Below are positions 12,572 to 23,940 of a DNA stretch of 64,000 bases, one piece after another. A program made the translations under genes and the position numbers. The notes below the pieces were generated by a model. That model searched no databases. It was given only the letters and a program-made list of their open reading frames with translations, and was not told the DNA's origin. The stretch comes from Lycium barbarum (lineage: Eukaryota > Streptophyta > Magnoliopsida > Solanales > Solanaceae). Within the stretch, counting starts at the first letter, position 1. Every line of letters starts with the position of its first letter. The stretch covers positions 122,520,124 through 122,584,123 of the forward strand of contig NC_083347.1 of NCBI RefSeq assembly GCF_019175385.1. The letters are read 5' to 3'.

Positions 12572-13454
12572 GTGGCAAATAATACATATTCATTCTTTAA
12601 ATCAAAGAAGCTTGGAGAAGAAGAGAAAGGAAGAAGAAAGAAAGAGAAGCATTCGGCCACCATGGCCAAAATTTGAAGTCATGGAAATTGATCAAGAAAA
12701 ATTATTTCTTCTAGTATTCCAAGCAATTGGAAGGTCCTCTTTAACATGGAGTGGTTGTTGGAGCAAGCAAACCATTTATTTGTGCAAACATACACCCCTA
12801 GCCAAGTGAAGAGATGTGTGGAAAAAGGTATGTATTCAATCCTCTTTCATGTGTTATGGATGATTGTGAGTATTGTAGTATGTAGGAAAGGATGAAATTC
12901 ATGAAATATGGGTATGTTGGTGGTGGCCGAATATAGTTGTGTTGTGTAACACAAATGAATTGATTTTATTTGGTATTTTGGTTGTTGTATTGTGGATTCT
13001 ATGATGTTAAATGAAGAATTAATGGTTTGAAATGAAGTTGAAATTGTTGTGGGAATGTTGAAGAAGTTAGTATGACATTAGTATGGTTTCGTATACTTGT
13101 AGGAATGATATTGCTAATGTGTAGCTTGTAAATATAATTCATGAATTTGGAAGTAAGACATGTGTTTGGAATATTGTAAGTTGGGTTGTTGTGTTTGAAT
13201 TTGAAAGAATGAAATGTGTCGTTATTATTCTTATTGAATTTGGAAGGTTTCGGACGAAGTAATATGTTGATTGGGTTGTTTGGAATATTATGAAAATTGT
13301 TTGAAGTATTCTTGAACCATGTTTGAAGGATTTCGGATTAATACTTGGATGTGAGGTCATTGATGTTAGCTTGACTAAATGTGATTGAATTGAATATAAA
13401 TGAAATGTCGTGGAATTTTGTGACAAGGGTTGTTGTGAGGATCGACTCACTCAG

Positions 13455-13610
13455 GTACTGTCCACGTGTACGCGCAAATCTAATCCGACGGTCCCTGACC
13501 ACTGCATGCAGCAGCCCCCAGGCGCGTAGGCCATGAGGTTTCGAACCCGCGACGCTACACCTCTTTACACTCCCGAGGGAGTCGCCTCATACCAATTGAG
13601 CTGCAGATGT
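13455..13610 (-). mobile_element. tRNA-derived SINE inside the solo LTR
   Basis: On the minus strand an A-box-like CAGCTCAATTGGTATGAGGC (about 13583-13602) is followed by a B box GGGTTCGAAACC (about 13540-13551) at normal spacing for a pol III internal promoter, then a non-tRNA body. The acceptor stem does not close, so it is not a functional tRNA gene. Ends are approximate. Confidence 0.6.
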
Positions 13611-13689
13611 CGGTAAGAGTACGTATCTATCGAGTCTTGATTTATGTGCATGTGGTTTCGCACTACTCTGTTCGCGCAAGTCTCAATAT

Positions 13690-14125
13690 GTCTATTCACC
13701 GAGTCCCGGGCCGGGTATGTTATCGTGCGCACTCCTCTGCATTGTTCACCGAGTCCCTCTCACTTGCGGGCCGGGACACGTTATATGTATGTGTATATGA
13801 TGATATGATGATATGGGGATGGCGGCCAGGATGGCATATGATGACTTTATTCACCGAGACTCGCAATAGAGGGTCGGGACACGTTATGTATATCTGATCC
13901 ACCGAGTCCCTCAATAGAGGGTCGGGACACATTATATGTATACATGATATATGATGTTGACATGCATGATTCTATCCACCGAGTCCCTCACGTGAGGGCC
14001 GGGACACGTTATGCATACATGACATATTATGATATATGGATCGGGCCGTACGTTCCACGGCATTATATTGATACATTATGATATAGGGATCATGCCGTAC
14101 GTTCCACGGCATTATATTGATACAT
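13690..14125 (+). repeat. Degenerate tandem repeats with short hairpins
   Basis: At least five copies of CACCGAGTCCCTC...GGGCCGGGACACGTTAT, each able to pair CCCTC with GAGGG across a short loop, followed by two copies of CCGTACGTTCCACGGCATTA. All lie inside the solo LTR. Confidence 0.75.
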
Positions 14126-14741
14126 GACTTTCATTTATGATTTATGATGATGACCTACATGATTTTCGTTTCAAAAGGCAAGTGTTTTGATGTTTTAAAA
14201 GGTCATACTTGATTCTGGTAAATCTCTGTTTCAGTTATGATCCTCTGTTCTGTATTCCATGCCTTACATGCTCAGTATATATTCTGTACTGACCCCCTTT
14301 CTTTGGGGGCTGCGTTTCATGCCACGCAGGTACACCCAGACGATTGGAAGATCTTGTTAGAAGATGTTTCAGCAGGATTGGCGAGCTCCACTTCCGCCCG
14401 GAGTGTTGCCGAGTCTGAATATATATGTTATGATTTCTGATAGATGTTAGAGACTTTGCAGACAGAGTTGTGGGTATAGAATGTCAGTTTTGTAAGCGGC
14501 TCCATCAGCCGATATGTCACTCTGTGTTATGTGATAAATTCTACATGATTACAGATTTTGTTTGATTTGAGAATAACGATGAAAAAAGAATATTTCTGAA
14601 AGCTATAATATGTATTTCATCTTTATTTGATTTAAAAGTCTAAGAAGATTATGTGTGCACTAAGGGTCTGAGGGTTCGCTCGGCCCTAAGTAAGAGTCGG
14701 GTGCCCATCACACCCTAGTGAGATTAGGGTGTGACATAAAC

Positions 14742-15216
14742 GAAGAACTACTATTTTTTAATTTGGACCCTACTTTAATTTTTTTTTCCAAGCAATTGTC
14801 TCCTAATTCTCCACGCGAATTCCACTTTATTTTATTTTTTTAATCTCTACTATTATAGAAGAATGGGCCCCACCTTTTTTTTTTACAATTTTTCTACTAT
14901 TATTAAAGAAGATTGGGGCCCACCTTTTTTTTAAAAAAAAAATAGTGACTGACAACGAGAACTATATAGAAACTGACGTTTCTATATAGTAATAATGTAC
15001 GTAGATTGATTTCATAGAAAATTTTAGAATCAATTTCAAAATACGTACATATATCAATTTCTAGCAGATAGTTTGAAATTGATTCTAAAATTTTCATCAA
15101 GTAATGCTAATTTCAATTAGAATGGCTCCAGTAACTATATTTAAGTCTGGTTATTCATCGTACCATTATATCTTTTAACTATGATGTAAATGGTATTGTT
15201 TAAACGTAAGGCTTAC
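14742..15216. other. T-rich intergenic DNA with a perfect hairpin
   Basis: T-rich tracts repeat motifs (GGGCCCCACC, TCTACTATTAT) also found near 11 kb. Contains the inverted repeat at 15017-15095. No gene seen. Confidence 0.5.
15017..15095. repeat. Perfect 24-bp inverted repeat, 31-bp loop
   Basis: Arms 15017-15040 and 15072-15095 are exact reverse complements (GAAAATTTTAGAATC... at the left). The RNA would fold into a 24-bp stem on either strand. It could be a small-RNA source or a MITE remnant. Confidence 0.85.
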
Positions 15217-15225
15217 ATAATTAAA

Positions 15226-16100
15226 TGGAAAAGGGCCAAAAATGCCCCTAACCTATTGGATTTGGTTTAAGAATACCCTCCTTCCACCTATTGGTCCAAA
15301 AATGCCCCTCCGTCTACCTATTTGGACCAAAAATGTCCTCAACGTTATCTTTTGGCTTAAAATGCCCCTAAAACTAACGGCTGACTAGTTGACTATATGA
15401 GGCGTTATAAAAAGCCACGTGGCAGTGTATGATTGTCCAGATACTAATTCAATGTGAATTAAATTACTCAGCTCATATGTATTAATCCAACCCACCCATA
15501 TAATTAAACCCTAATTCCTAATTATTAACCACCACCCCAACATCTTTCATCTGCATTGCACCTTACTTTGTGTGAAAAATTCATTTCGACCAAGGCGAGA
15601 GTAATTTGTTGTAGGAAGTCAAGAAGAAAATCACTTCATTTAACCATAATAAGTCTCTTCTTCGTTATATTTTTGTGACTAATTTCCTATAGCTTTACTA
15701 AATGTTGTTGCTTCTTAGACTTGAGAGTAGCAGTAATAATATAATTGTATCGAACTAATGTGATGATCGTCTATTATATCTGTACATGACAAAATATGAG
15801 CGACGTATATTAGTCATCACATTCCCGTAAATATATAAGGAAGAAGAAAGGAGTTGAGTTGCATCAATATATATGGGTTGAGTAACTTGATTCACATTGA
15901 ATTAGTATCTGCCACTTGATTTTTTATAAAGCCCCATCTAGTCAACCGTTAGTTTTAAGGTCATTTTTAAGCCAAAAGATAACGTTGAGGGCATTTTTTG
16001 TCCAAATAGATAGATGGAGGGGCATTTTTGGACCAACAAGCTGAAGGAGAGTATTTTTTAGCCAAATCCAATAGGTTAGGTGTATTTTTGACCCTTTTCC
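15226..16100. mobile_element. Mutator-like MITE with long inverted ends
   Basis: Starts TGGAAAAGGGCC and ends GACCCTTTTCC; imperfect inverted arms of over 200 bp carry repeated 'GCCAAAAATGCCCCT'-type phrases. It is flanked by ATAATTAAA at 15217-15225 and 16101-16109, a 9-bp target duplication characteristic of Mutator-like elements. No transposase in the 875 bp. Confidence 0.8.
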
Positions 16101-16109
16101 ATAATTAAA

Positions 16110-17287
16110 ATTATTAAATATTTTCTATCGGGGTTACAAAACTAAGTCACGTGGAGGTTAATGCAAAGATGGCTGACTTTTTGAATTGATCGTGAAATGA
16201 AGCTTTATAGGTATGGCGAATTAAATGAATGTACTATATATTATATTGTTGCCCACGTGGCTTTGCTGTGCAATTAATATGCAGAAATTAATTGCCCATT
16301 AATTAGTCAAGTTGCCAACATGTCTTGTCTTGAAATGGCCTTCTCTAGTGTTCTTTGTATTCGCCAAAATGTGCGAGTAGCAATCTGAAATGATTTGGAT
16401 AAGTCTATGTCACCTTACAGATATACTGGTCCCTAAGTGTAAAATTATGATAAGTAAAGGTGTTAAAAGGGGATGAGATAACCCTAAAATCACGTGAAAG
16501 GAAATTATTTCGGAAGACCTATAAACCCTCATAGCTAAATATAGAACATAGTAGAGAAAAAGACTTGTTTGAAAACTTTTTAATATTATAATTATTTATG
16601 ATATATATTAAACTTATTTTTTATTTTATAGTAAGTAGTATGATGATGATATATTGAGTTTAAATGAAGGAGTGAAGATTCATATAACATATCCTAACTT
16701 GCTTCGGAATGAGGCATAATTGTCGAGAGGATAAGAACTCCCTCGCATTTGGTGTTTATACTAAATTAATGAGGTTTACCATAATTACGTTATAAATTTC
16801 TATTATTGTTTATAAGTTCAAACTTTATGATAAATTTAGCAGAATTCGGAAAACATATTAAGATAGGGATACAGACTAAAGGATATGAAGAAATGAGTAA
16901 TGGAAATAACTTATTAATATGTGTAGGATTTTTAGGAAAGATGGCAAATAATAGTAATACTAAATTCAAGATTAAAGTAGATGATGCAGTGAAAGTAATG
17001 GAAAATAGAGAAATAAAGTTAATAAAATCCATAAAAATAAATCATGAAGAATACGTGTATATATATATCATCGGTTTGATATAATATCAGGTGCTATTAA
17101 ATTCTTACCGAATGGAGATTAGGGTAAAGCGAAAATGACATTTGACGTTAAATTTATCGCACATTGGTCAACCAAGCTGTGGATTACTTACATTGGCTGG
17201 GGCAACAAACAGATCAGGGGATGGGGTTTTATTTAGATAGTGACTTTGATTGAGAGGAATTGATCAAATTTATGTCTGTACTATATG
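16110..17287. other. Intergenic DNA with one unassigned ORF
   Basis: No confident gene. A plus-strand ORF at 16806-17084 (92 aa) has less biased composition than its neighbours, with a phrase GNNLLICVGFLGKMANNSNT that could be a remnant of a pararetrovirus-type movement protein. This is a guess from memory and there is no supporting flanking domain. Confidence 0.25.
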
Positions 17288-17292
17288 GAATT

Positions 17293-17507
17293 TGTTATAA
17301 ATAACCCAAGTAGTGGATATCCATTAAGTTATAAATATCCCAAAATATCCCAAAATATCTCAAAATATCCCATGTCCTGTTGCTCCTATAAATAGGATGC
17401 ACAGATGCAATGTTGAAAGAGCAGAAGTAATATAATCTGATATCTCTCTACATATTATCTCTACATATTTCTCCTGTGTATTTACTTCATAGTTTTATTT
17501 CATAATA
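17293..17507 (+). repeat. 5' LTR of copia element
   Basis: 215 bp, from TGTTATAAAT to CATAATA. It has a TATA-type CCTATAAATAGGA about two fifths in and three copies of the CCCAAAATAT unit where the 3' LTR has two. It ends TA rather than CA, and so does the other LTR, so that change predates insertion. Confidence 0.95.
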
Positions 17508-17525
17508 CGTTATCAGCACGAGCCT
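17508..17525 (+). other. Primer-site-like sequence after 5' LTR
   Basis: CGTTATCAGCACGAGCC directly follows the LTR. It is not the usual TGGTATCAGAGC complement of initiator tRNA; the same motif adjoins the LTR of the TRIM at 9576-9896. The primer is unidentified. Confidence 0.5.
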
Positions 17526-17899
17526 CAGCCATCTTGAGCAAATACTTTGAAAGCCTCGAAGGTGCAATTCTTGGAATTACACTGAGTACAAGTCGTTGCC
17601 TCCTGGAGATAAAGTAAAGGACTTGCAGTACTTATTTAGTCTAAACAGTTCAGGTAACATGTTCCAAGTATTTTTCTATCTTTGTTTTGATGGTTGATTG
17701 TTGTTGACTTTAACAACTATGAAAATTTTAAACTGATTTTTGGGAGAAGCTCACCATCAACGTAGTAAGAAACATGGCCTTTTTTTTTTAAATATTACTA
17801 TGGAATATAGCACTTCGGCCTCTTTTTGCCAAAATATCTTGAAACCAAAGTTGCTGAAGGCCTTATGCCAATATTATACTGGAAGGTTAGTTCGCAAAT

Positions 17900-19560
17900 A
17901 TGAATTGATTAAATGAGTTTATATCCGTGAACACCAGAAGTGGTAATATTTTTACAGGCTTATTGTGTTTATGATTGAAGATGTGTTAGAGAAAAATTCT
18001 CCACATTATATGTATGCCTCGATTTGCTCCTGAAGTAGCAATATCTTAAAAGAGGCTATAAGCTATCACGATTTGATATGCTTAAGGCGCGTTCAGATAA
18101 TTATGTTTTATTCCTGAAGAATTAAAACTTTTGATAAATGTTATAAATATAGATCCATTCCCTGAAGTGAATGTGATAATATGTAGTAAAGCCTATAAAT
18201 ATAAACATGCATTTGATTGTGAAAATATCATGATCCATCTCCAGAAGAGGTAGAATAATTGAAAAGAAATATTCTGAAAATTATATGCTTTTCTCCCGAA
18301 GTACTAAACTCATAATTTTGCTCCACGAGTAGCAAACTTTCAATTCTACTCTAGAAGTAGTAAGCCTATGTATTTTACTCCTGAAGTAGTAAGGTTTTTA
18401 ATTCTACTCCTGAAACAACTCTGAAATCTACTCCCGAAGTAGTAGAATTCAGAAATTTACTCCTGAATTAGTCAACCTTTAAACTTTACTCCCGAAGTGG
18501 TAAAACTTGAAACTTTACTCCCGAAGCAGTAAAACTCTGAAACTTTACTCCTGAAGCAGAAAGAATTACCAAAATATCTGAGAAATACTTTGAAGCAATA
18601 TTTTCTTGTGTTTGAGCAAAATAACGAGCTATTGATGAGCGTCGTATTTCAAGCACATTTAAATAATCAGGTTTCATTCCCCGAAGTGAATGAACAAATA
18701 CCACAACTTATCTCCTGGAGGGATAAAATACAAGGAATGTAGATGTTATATTCTGGTGGTATGAAAGTCAGACATTGCTATATGTACATGTCGTACGTCG
18801 AAACATATTTCTAAGGCAAAAGGAAGAAGAGTAGAATGCTTTCTCCTATAACCACATTAATACATTATGGTTAGTTGTTATTGATTTCCTTGAAGGAAAT
18901 AACAATTAAATATTTCTTTATGAAGGATTTGATTATTATGTGTTTGAGCTTAGATACAAAATTCTCAGTTAATGATGAATCTCCCTGAAGGAGATGTTTG
19001 AAATATTGAAGTTTAGAATTCAATGTTTATTTCGTGACACCAGTAGTGTCGAAATTTGCTTTAATGGTACCAGAAGTATTTAAGAAATATTTGGTAATAG
19101 AAATTAATGATCAAAGGCTCCAGAAGAGCTAATTATTTATTTACAAGTATCATGACACTAGCAGTGTCCAAATAATATATGATTATGGTGAACAAATTGA
19201 TGTCTCTCGAAGAGCTTATATATGATAGTACCATTCATCTCAGATCATAATTATTTCGATCGGAAAATAAATTATAGTAAACCTGAAGTTTACTAGCGAG
19301 AAAAATGGTCATCATATTGAGACTACAGATGATTGGAAGATTGAATATCTCCAACTTATTACGGGTAGGGTCACGTGTGTAAAGCGTTACCCGAGCATGA
19401 TGAGATCGCATGTCACAACAAACCAGAAGTTTTGACATAAAATTTTATGCAATAGTAAACCAGAAGTTTATTAAAAGATATAGCACTCGTCATAGTAAAC
19501 TTGAAGTTTACGGGTACAGATAATTTTATCAGTTGACAAGACCATTTTGATCGTCCTGAT
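17900..19560 (+). repeat. Degenerate CTCCTGAAGTAGTAA repeat field in copia interior
   Basis: Dozens of variants of CTCCTGAAGTAGTAA, ACCAGAAGT, CTCCAGAAGAGC recur every 20-50 bp, densest at 18280-18560. Stops occur in every frame, so it is not coding now. It replaces the gag-protease-integrase part of a normal copia element. Confidence 0.8.
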
Positions 19561-19743
19561 TTAAATCTGATGTGCTAATTGAGTATTAAAAAACATATTG
19601 AAGAACTAGAAGATTCTTCAAGAATTTGTTTGTGTTGCTTGTTCTCATAATAAGTTGATTACAACAGCTAATGTTGGGACTGAATCCCCAAAATTCTGAA
19701 AAATATAAAAGGTGAATGTGGGCCCCTTCACCTGCAATGTGAT

Positions 19744-19771
19744 GTCTTAAATAGATGCATCTATTTAAGAC
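19744..19771. repeat. Perfect 28-bp palindrome
   Basis: GTCTTAAATAGATG is followed directly by its reverse complement, with no loop, in the copia interior. Confidence 0.9.
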
Positions 19772-20039
19772 AGTCACATGTATGTTTATTGTCAACTGGC
19801 AGTTTGACATTTACAAAGTTGCTTGCTCAAAATAATTGAGTTGGAAGCACAATTTTCAGAATATGTAATCAAGACAATCATCTTGATAATGTTGATTTAT
19901 ATCTAAGTTGGTTTGGCATTGGATGCCTCCATAATACAGCTAAACCATTACTTATGAGAACAGAGTTTCAGATGTTGGTCTCAGATATGATATATTGCTT
20001 ACAACAGCACTTGTATGCTTCAAATCAATAAATTTTGAT

Positions 20040-22033
20040 AAATTCTCCCCTCATATTTGGTTCAGGGTCAGGAACTAGATATTTTCATCTTTTAGCATTT
20101 GATGTGCGGTACATGATTAATGGATATACCATGATGCACACAGATGGATTTTCCCAAAGAAAATGGGGACGTATGTCACTAAAATAAGGGGGAGAGAATA
20201 AGCAGCTAAGAAATATGTTGTGAATTATCATCAGTATGATCCTCAGATAATTCAAGTCAAATGCTGGAAGCATTTGCTGACCCAACTATTTCATATTTCA
20301 TCTGCAAAATGCTCTTAATGTCCCTGAAGGACAAAGTCTACAGCGTGCATGGAGCATGGTAGACCAATCGGTTCCAAATATAATAATCCTTGAAAAAAGG
20401 AGGAGCAAATGATCATAATAAGGAGGCAATGTGCTCTTGAAGAGCTACGACATAACACTTCATAAACCTTATAGGAGGTTCAGGTACCTGAAAATAATGA
20501 AGTGATGAGATCTCAGTAAGTTATGTCGAATTGCGAACCGATACAACATGATATCTTGTCGACAATATACAATATAGCGCGCAATATTGTATAAGGTTGT
20601 GAGGATTTGATTTCTACGTCTCTTAAAACACGTTGACGTAGAATAATTACCAAGTAAAATGATCCATCTTGGTAAACGTAATGTTTATTGGGCCAGCAGT
20701 CTAAACAACAGAAGATGTCACATTAATTATACTGATGGATGCTGTCACGGCCTATGTGGCTTACTTGATGAAATTTATATGAAAATTCCTGAAGGATATA
20801 AAATGCCTGAAGCATTTGGTTTAAAGTCTCGAGAAATGTATTTAATCAGATTACAAAGATCATTATATGGTTTAAAACAATCAGGGCGTAGGTGGTATAA
20901 TCGCCTAAGTGAGTACTTGATAAATGAAGGATATATAAATGAGTACTTGATAAATTTGTCCATGTGTTTTTATTAAGAAAACAAAATCAGGGTTCATTAT
21001 ACTTGTTGTTTATGTTGATGACATAAACCTCATTGGAACTCCAGAAGAGCTCCAAAAGGCGATTGAATATTTGAAGAAAGAATTTGAGATGAAAGATCTC
21101 GGAAAGACAAAACTCTGTCTTGGTTTGCAAATTGAACATTTCGCAAAAGGGATCTTTATACATCAATCTGCCTATACTGAGAAAGTTTTAAATCGGTTTT
21201 ACATGGACAATGCGCATCCTTTAAGTACTCCTATGGTTGTTCGCTCACTTGAAGTGAGCAAAGATCCGTTCCGACCTCAGGAAGAAAACAAAGAGCTACT
21301 TGGTCCTGAAGTACCATATCTTAGTGCAATAGGTGCACTTATGTATCTTGCTAATGTTACAAGACCTGACATAGCATTTTCTGTTAATTTGCTAGCAAGA
21401 TATAGCTCTTCTCCTACACGGAGGCATTGGAACGGGATTAAGCATATATTGTGATATCTGAAGGGAACTAGCGATATGGGTCTGTTTTATACTAACAAAG
21501 GTAGTACAGATCTTGTTGGTTATGCAGATGTAGGTTATTTATCTGATCCACATAAAGCTCGATCTCAAACTGGCTATCTGTTTACATGCGGAGGTACTGC
21601 TATATCATGGCGATCGACCAAGCAGTCCATTGTTGCTACTTCTTCAAATCATGCTGAGATAATCGCTATTCATGAAGCAAGTAGAGAATGTGTGTGGTTG
21701 AGATCAGTGATACATTTCATCAGAGAAAGATATGGCTTGAAGTGTGATACAAAAATACCCACAGTATTATATGAAGATAATGCTGCATGCATAGCTCAAT
21801 TAAAATGAGGTTTCATAAAAGGAGATAGAACAAAACACATTTCACCAAAGTTATTTTTCACACATGATCTCCAGAAGAATGGTGGTATTGATGTGCAACA
21901 AATCCGTTCAAGTGACAATCCTGCAGATTTGTTCACTAAATCTTTGCCAACTTCAACTCTTGAGAAGATGATATTCAAGATTAGAATGCGAAGACTCCGA
22001 CATCTGAATCTTGGTCTTCGTCAGGGGGAGTGA
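20040..22033 (+). pseudogene. Copia integrase-RT linker, reverse transcriptase and RNase H remnant
   Basis: Three open stretches (20659-20976, 21071-21454, 21476-21808) plus broken sequence between them form the 3' half of a copia polyprotein. The piece around 20960-21060 includes the YVDD catalytic motif at 21011-21022; SLYGLKQSG lies near 20860-20885. The RNase H part has KARSQTGYLF, STKQSIVATSS and the AEIIAIHEA region. The segment before SLYGLKQSG lacks the normal N-terminal RT block: the phrase around GPAV/EDV is joined to MD-AVTAY by a deletion. Stops and frameshifts at about 20976, 21455 and 21809 end any single reading frame. The reading frame would end near 22032 in LRQGE-stop. Upstream, 20040-20640 resembles the linker between integrase and RT but is full of stops. 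It makes no working enzyme. Confidence 0.88.
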
Positions 22034-22226
22034 AATACGCGTTGTACTCTTTTTTCCTTAACCAAGTTTTGTCCCATTGGGTTTTCTTGGTAAGGTTTTT
22101 AATGAGGCAGCTCTCAAAACGTATTTCTAGATATGTGCACTCTTTTTCCTTCATTAGGAATTTTTCCCACAGGGTTTTTTTTTTTAATAAGGTTTAACGA
22201 GGTACATCATCTATTAATGGACATCC

Positions 22227-22235
22227 AAGGGGGAG
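22227..22235 (+). other. Polypurine tract
   Basis: AAGGGGGAG abuts the 3' LTR, the expected plus-strand primer. Confidence 0.85.
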
Positions 22236-22440
22236 TGTTATAAATAACCCAAGTAGTGGATATCCATTAAGTTATAAATATCCCAAAATATCTCAAAATA
22301 TCCCATGTCCTGTTGCTCCTATAAATAGGATGCACAGATGCAATGTTGAAAGAGCAGAAGTAATATAATCTGATATCTCTCTACATATTATCTCTACATA
22401 TTTCTCCTGTGTATTTACTTCATAGTTTTATTTCATAATA
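22236..22440 (+). repeat. 3' LTR of copia element
   Basis: 205 bp, identical to the 5' LTR apart from the missing 10-bp unit. Confidence 0.95.
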
Positions 22441-22603
22441 GAATTGAATAATTTTGTCATTTTTTAGATTTTTGGTCTAATTTATCCTTTTCATTTTTAA
22501 AAAGTCTTGTTTTGCCGTAATACATTGACGTAGTTTCGAATTGAGGGTAATTTTAAATGGAGCCCAACCATTTAAGAAGCTTGGTTAATGCCACTAACAA
22601 ATA

Positions 22604-22819
22604 CTCCCTCCGTTTCAATTTATATGAATCCATTTGACTGGACACGACATTTTAGAAAGAAGGAAGACTTTTGAAACTTATGGCTCAAAATAAGGCTTGA
22701 AAATTTGTGTAACTGTAAATCATTCATAAAGTGAATTTGTTTTCAAATTAGGAAAGAGATCATTCATTTTGGCACGGACTAAAAAAGAAATAGGTTTAAA
22801 CAAATTGAAACAGAGGGAG
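22604..22819. mobile_element. Stowaway MITE, 216 bp
   Basis: CTCCCTCCGTTTCAATTTAT at the left, its reverse complement ending CAGAGGGAG at the right, TA on both sides. Confidence 0.85.
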
Positions 22820-22860
22820 TAGAAGATAACTTGCTAATGACATAAGCAAAAATGGACCAA

Positions 22861-23488
22861 GAGCCTGTTTGGATTGGCTTATAAGTTACTTATAAGTCGT
22901 TTTCAAGTTTTTTGAGTGTTTATAGCCTGTTTGGCCAAGTTTCTAAAATCAGCTTATTTTAAAAAGTACTTACTTTTCAAAAAAGTATTTTTGGCTAAAA
23001 GCAGTTTGTGTTTGGCCAATTAATTTAAAAAACACTTTTGAGCAACAATTAATATTTGACCGAGCTTTTAAAAAGTGTTTCTATGTGTATTTTTCTCAAA
23101 AGTACTTTTCAAAAAAGTGCTTTTGGGTAAAAGCTATTTTTTTAGCTTCCAAAAAACTGCTTCTGCTACTCCCCAGAAGCACTTATTTTCTCCCAAAAGC
23201 TTGGTCAAATACCTCACTTTTTTTCAAATAAGTACTTATTGAAAAAATAAGTACTTTTGGGGAGAAAATAAGTTTGGCCAAACAGGCTAGCTGGTTAGCT
23301 TAAAGTCATTTTGTGCTTAAAATAAGCTCAAAAAAATAATTGGGCCCATTTGACTTAGCTTATCTAAAGCAGCTTATAAGCTGAAAACAATATAAGCTAA
23401 AACAAAATAAGTTAGACTACCTCAACTTATTTTTTTTAACTTATAAGCTGCAAACAGCTTATAAGCATAAGTCCATCCAAATTGGCTC
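22861..23488. mobile_element. GAGCCTGTTTGG MITE interrupted by a second MITE
   Basis: Outer ends GAGCCTGTTTGGATTGGCTTATAAG and a degraded reverse complement match the intact element at 3633-3895. It is split after GAGTGTTT by the element at 22923-23289. Confidence 0.8.
22923..23289. mobile_element. Nested MITE, TAGCCTGTTTGGCCAA ends
   Basis: 367 bp with perfect terminal inverted repeat TAGCCTGTTTGGCCAA / TTGGCCAAACAGGCTA, rich in AAGTACTTTT motifs. The uninterrupted relative at 3633-3895 shows the empty site. Confidence 0.85.
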
Positions 23489-23700
23489 CAAAACTCAAAA
23501 TGACAATCTTGAATAGCAAATATTGCAGAACACCTTTAGCTAAAAGACAAAAAAGACGCCAGTATATTGAAGTTCAAGCTTATAGACATAAGCCCGTTCA
23601 AACAGGCTCCAAAACTCAAAATGACAATCTTGAATAACAAATACTGCAGAATACCTTTAGCTAAAAGACAAAAAAGACGCCAGTCTATTGAAGTTCAAGG
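23459..23700 (+). repeat. 121-bp tandem duplication
   Basis: Two copies, 23459-23579 and 23580-23700, starting TTATAAGCATAAG / TTATAGACATAAG and ending in TTGAAGTTCAAG. The unit includes the last 30 bp of the outer MITE, so it formed after that insertion. Confidence 0.8.
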
Positions 23701-23940
23701 TTGAACTCCCAACACATTTAACTTGTAGAAGCTTGAACTCCAGCATATTGTAATGGAGTTCAAGAAAAGCGGAAAAGATGAAGAAGCAGGTTTGTTCCAC
23801 TTTTAAAAATTAGAGGTATTTTTGTTCATATATTATTTTTACTAATGAAATGAAGAAATTGATTAATTTTAAAACGGTGACTTATTTTCAAAATAAAGTC
23901 GTAAAAGTGGCTATTTGTGAATTTTTCGCTATAACTCCTA

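Larger units (their letters stand above)
12182..14736 (+). mobile_element. Solo LTR of a large retrotransposon, 2555 bp
   Basis: Begins TGTTATAGCCCG and ends GGGTGTGACA, and is flanked by a perfect 5-bp target duplication TAAAC (12177-12181 and 14737-14741). No internal region or second LTR is present, so it is a solo LTR formed by LTR-LTR recombination. Length and composition fit Ty3/gypsy of Solanaceae (from memory, not searched). Inside are a TA microsatellite, a SINE and tandem stem-forming repeats. Confidence 0.85.
17293..22440 (+). mobile_element. Ty1/copia retrotransposon, recent but defective
   Basis: Two LTRs (17293-17507, 22236-22440) flanked by a perfect 5-bp duplication GAATT (17288-17292, 22441-22445). 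The LTRs match base for base except one 10-bp AAAATATCCC unit gained or lost, so insertion is recent. The 4.7-kb interior lacks recognisable gag, protease and integrase; it retains only a broken reverse transcriptase/RNase H at its 3' side. It therefore moved using proteins supplied by another copy. Confidence 0.95.

Noticed and set aside
12412..12809. Overlapping ORFs around a TA microsatellite
   Set aside because: They are YIYIYI translations of the TA run in a solo LTR.
13139..13450. 103-aa minus-strand ORF
   Set aside because: Lies inside the solo LTR, no family resemblance, composition follows the repeat.
13455..13610. Functional tRNA gene
   Set aside because: A and B boxes are present but no acceptor stem or proper anticodon arm; a SINE. 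The same applies to 27027-27199, 28676-28835 and 8243-8300.
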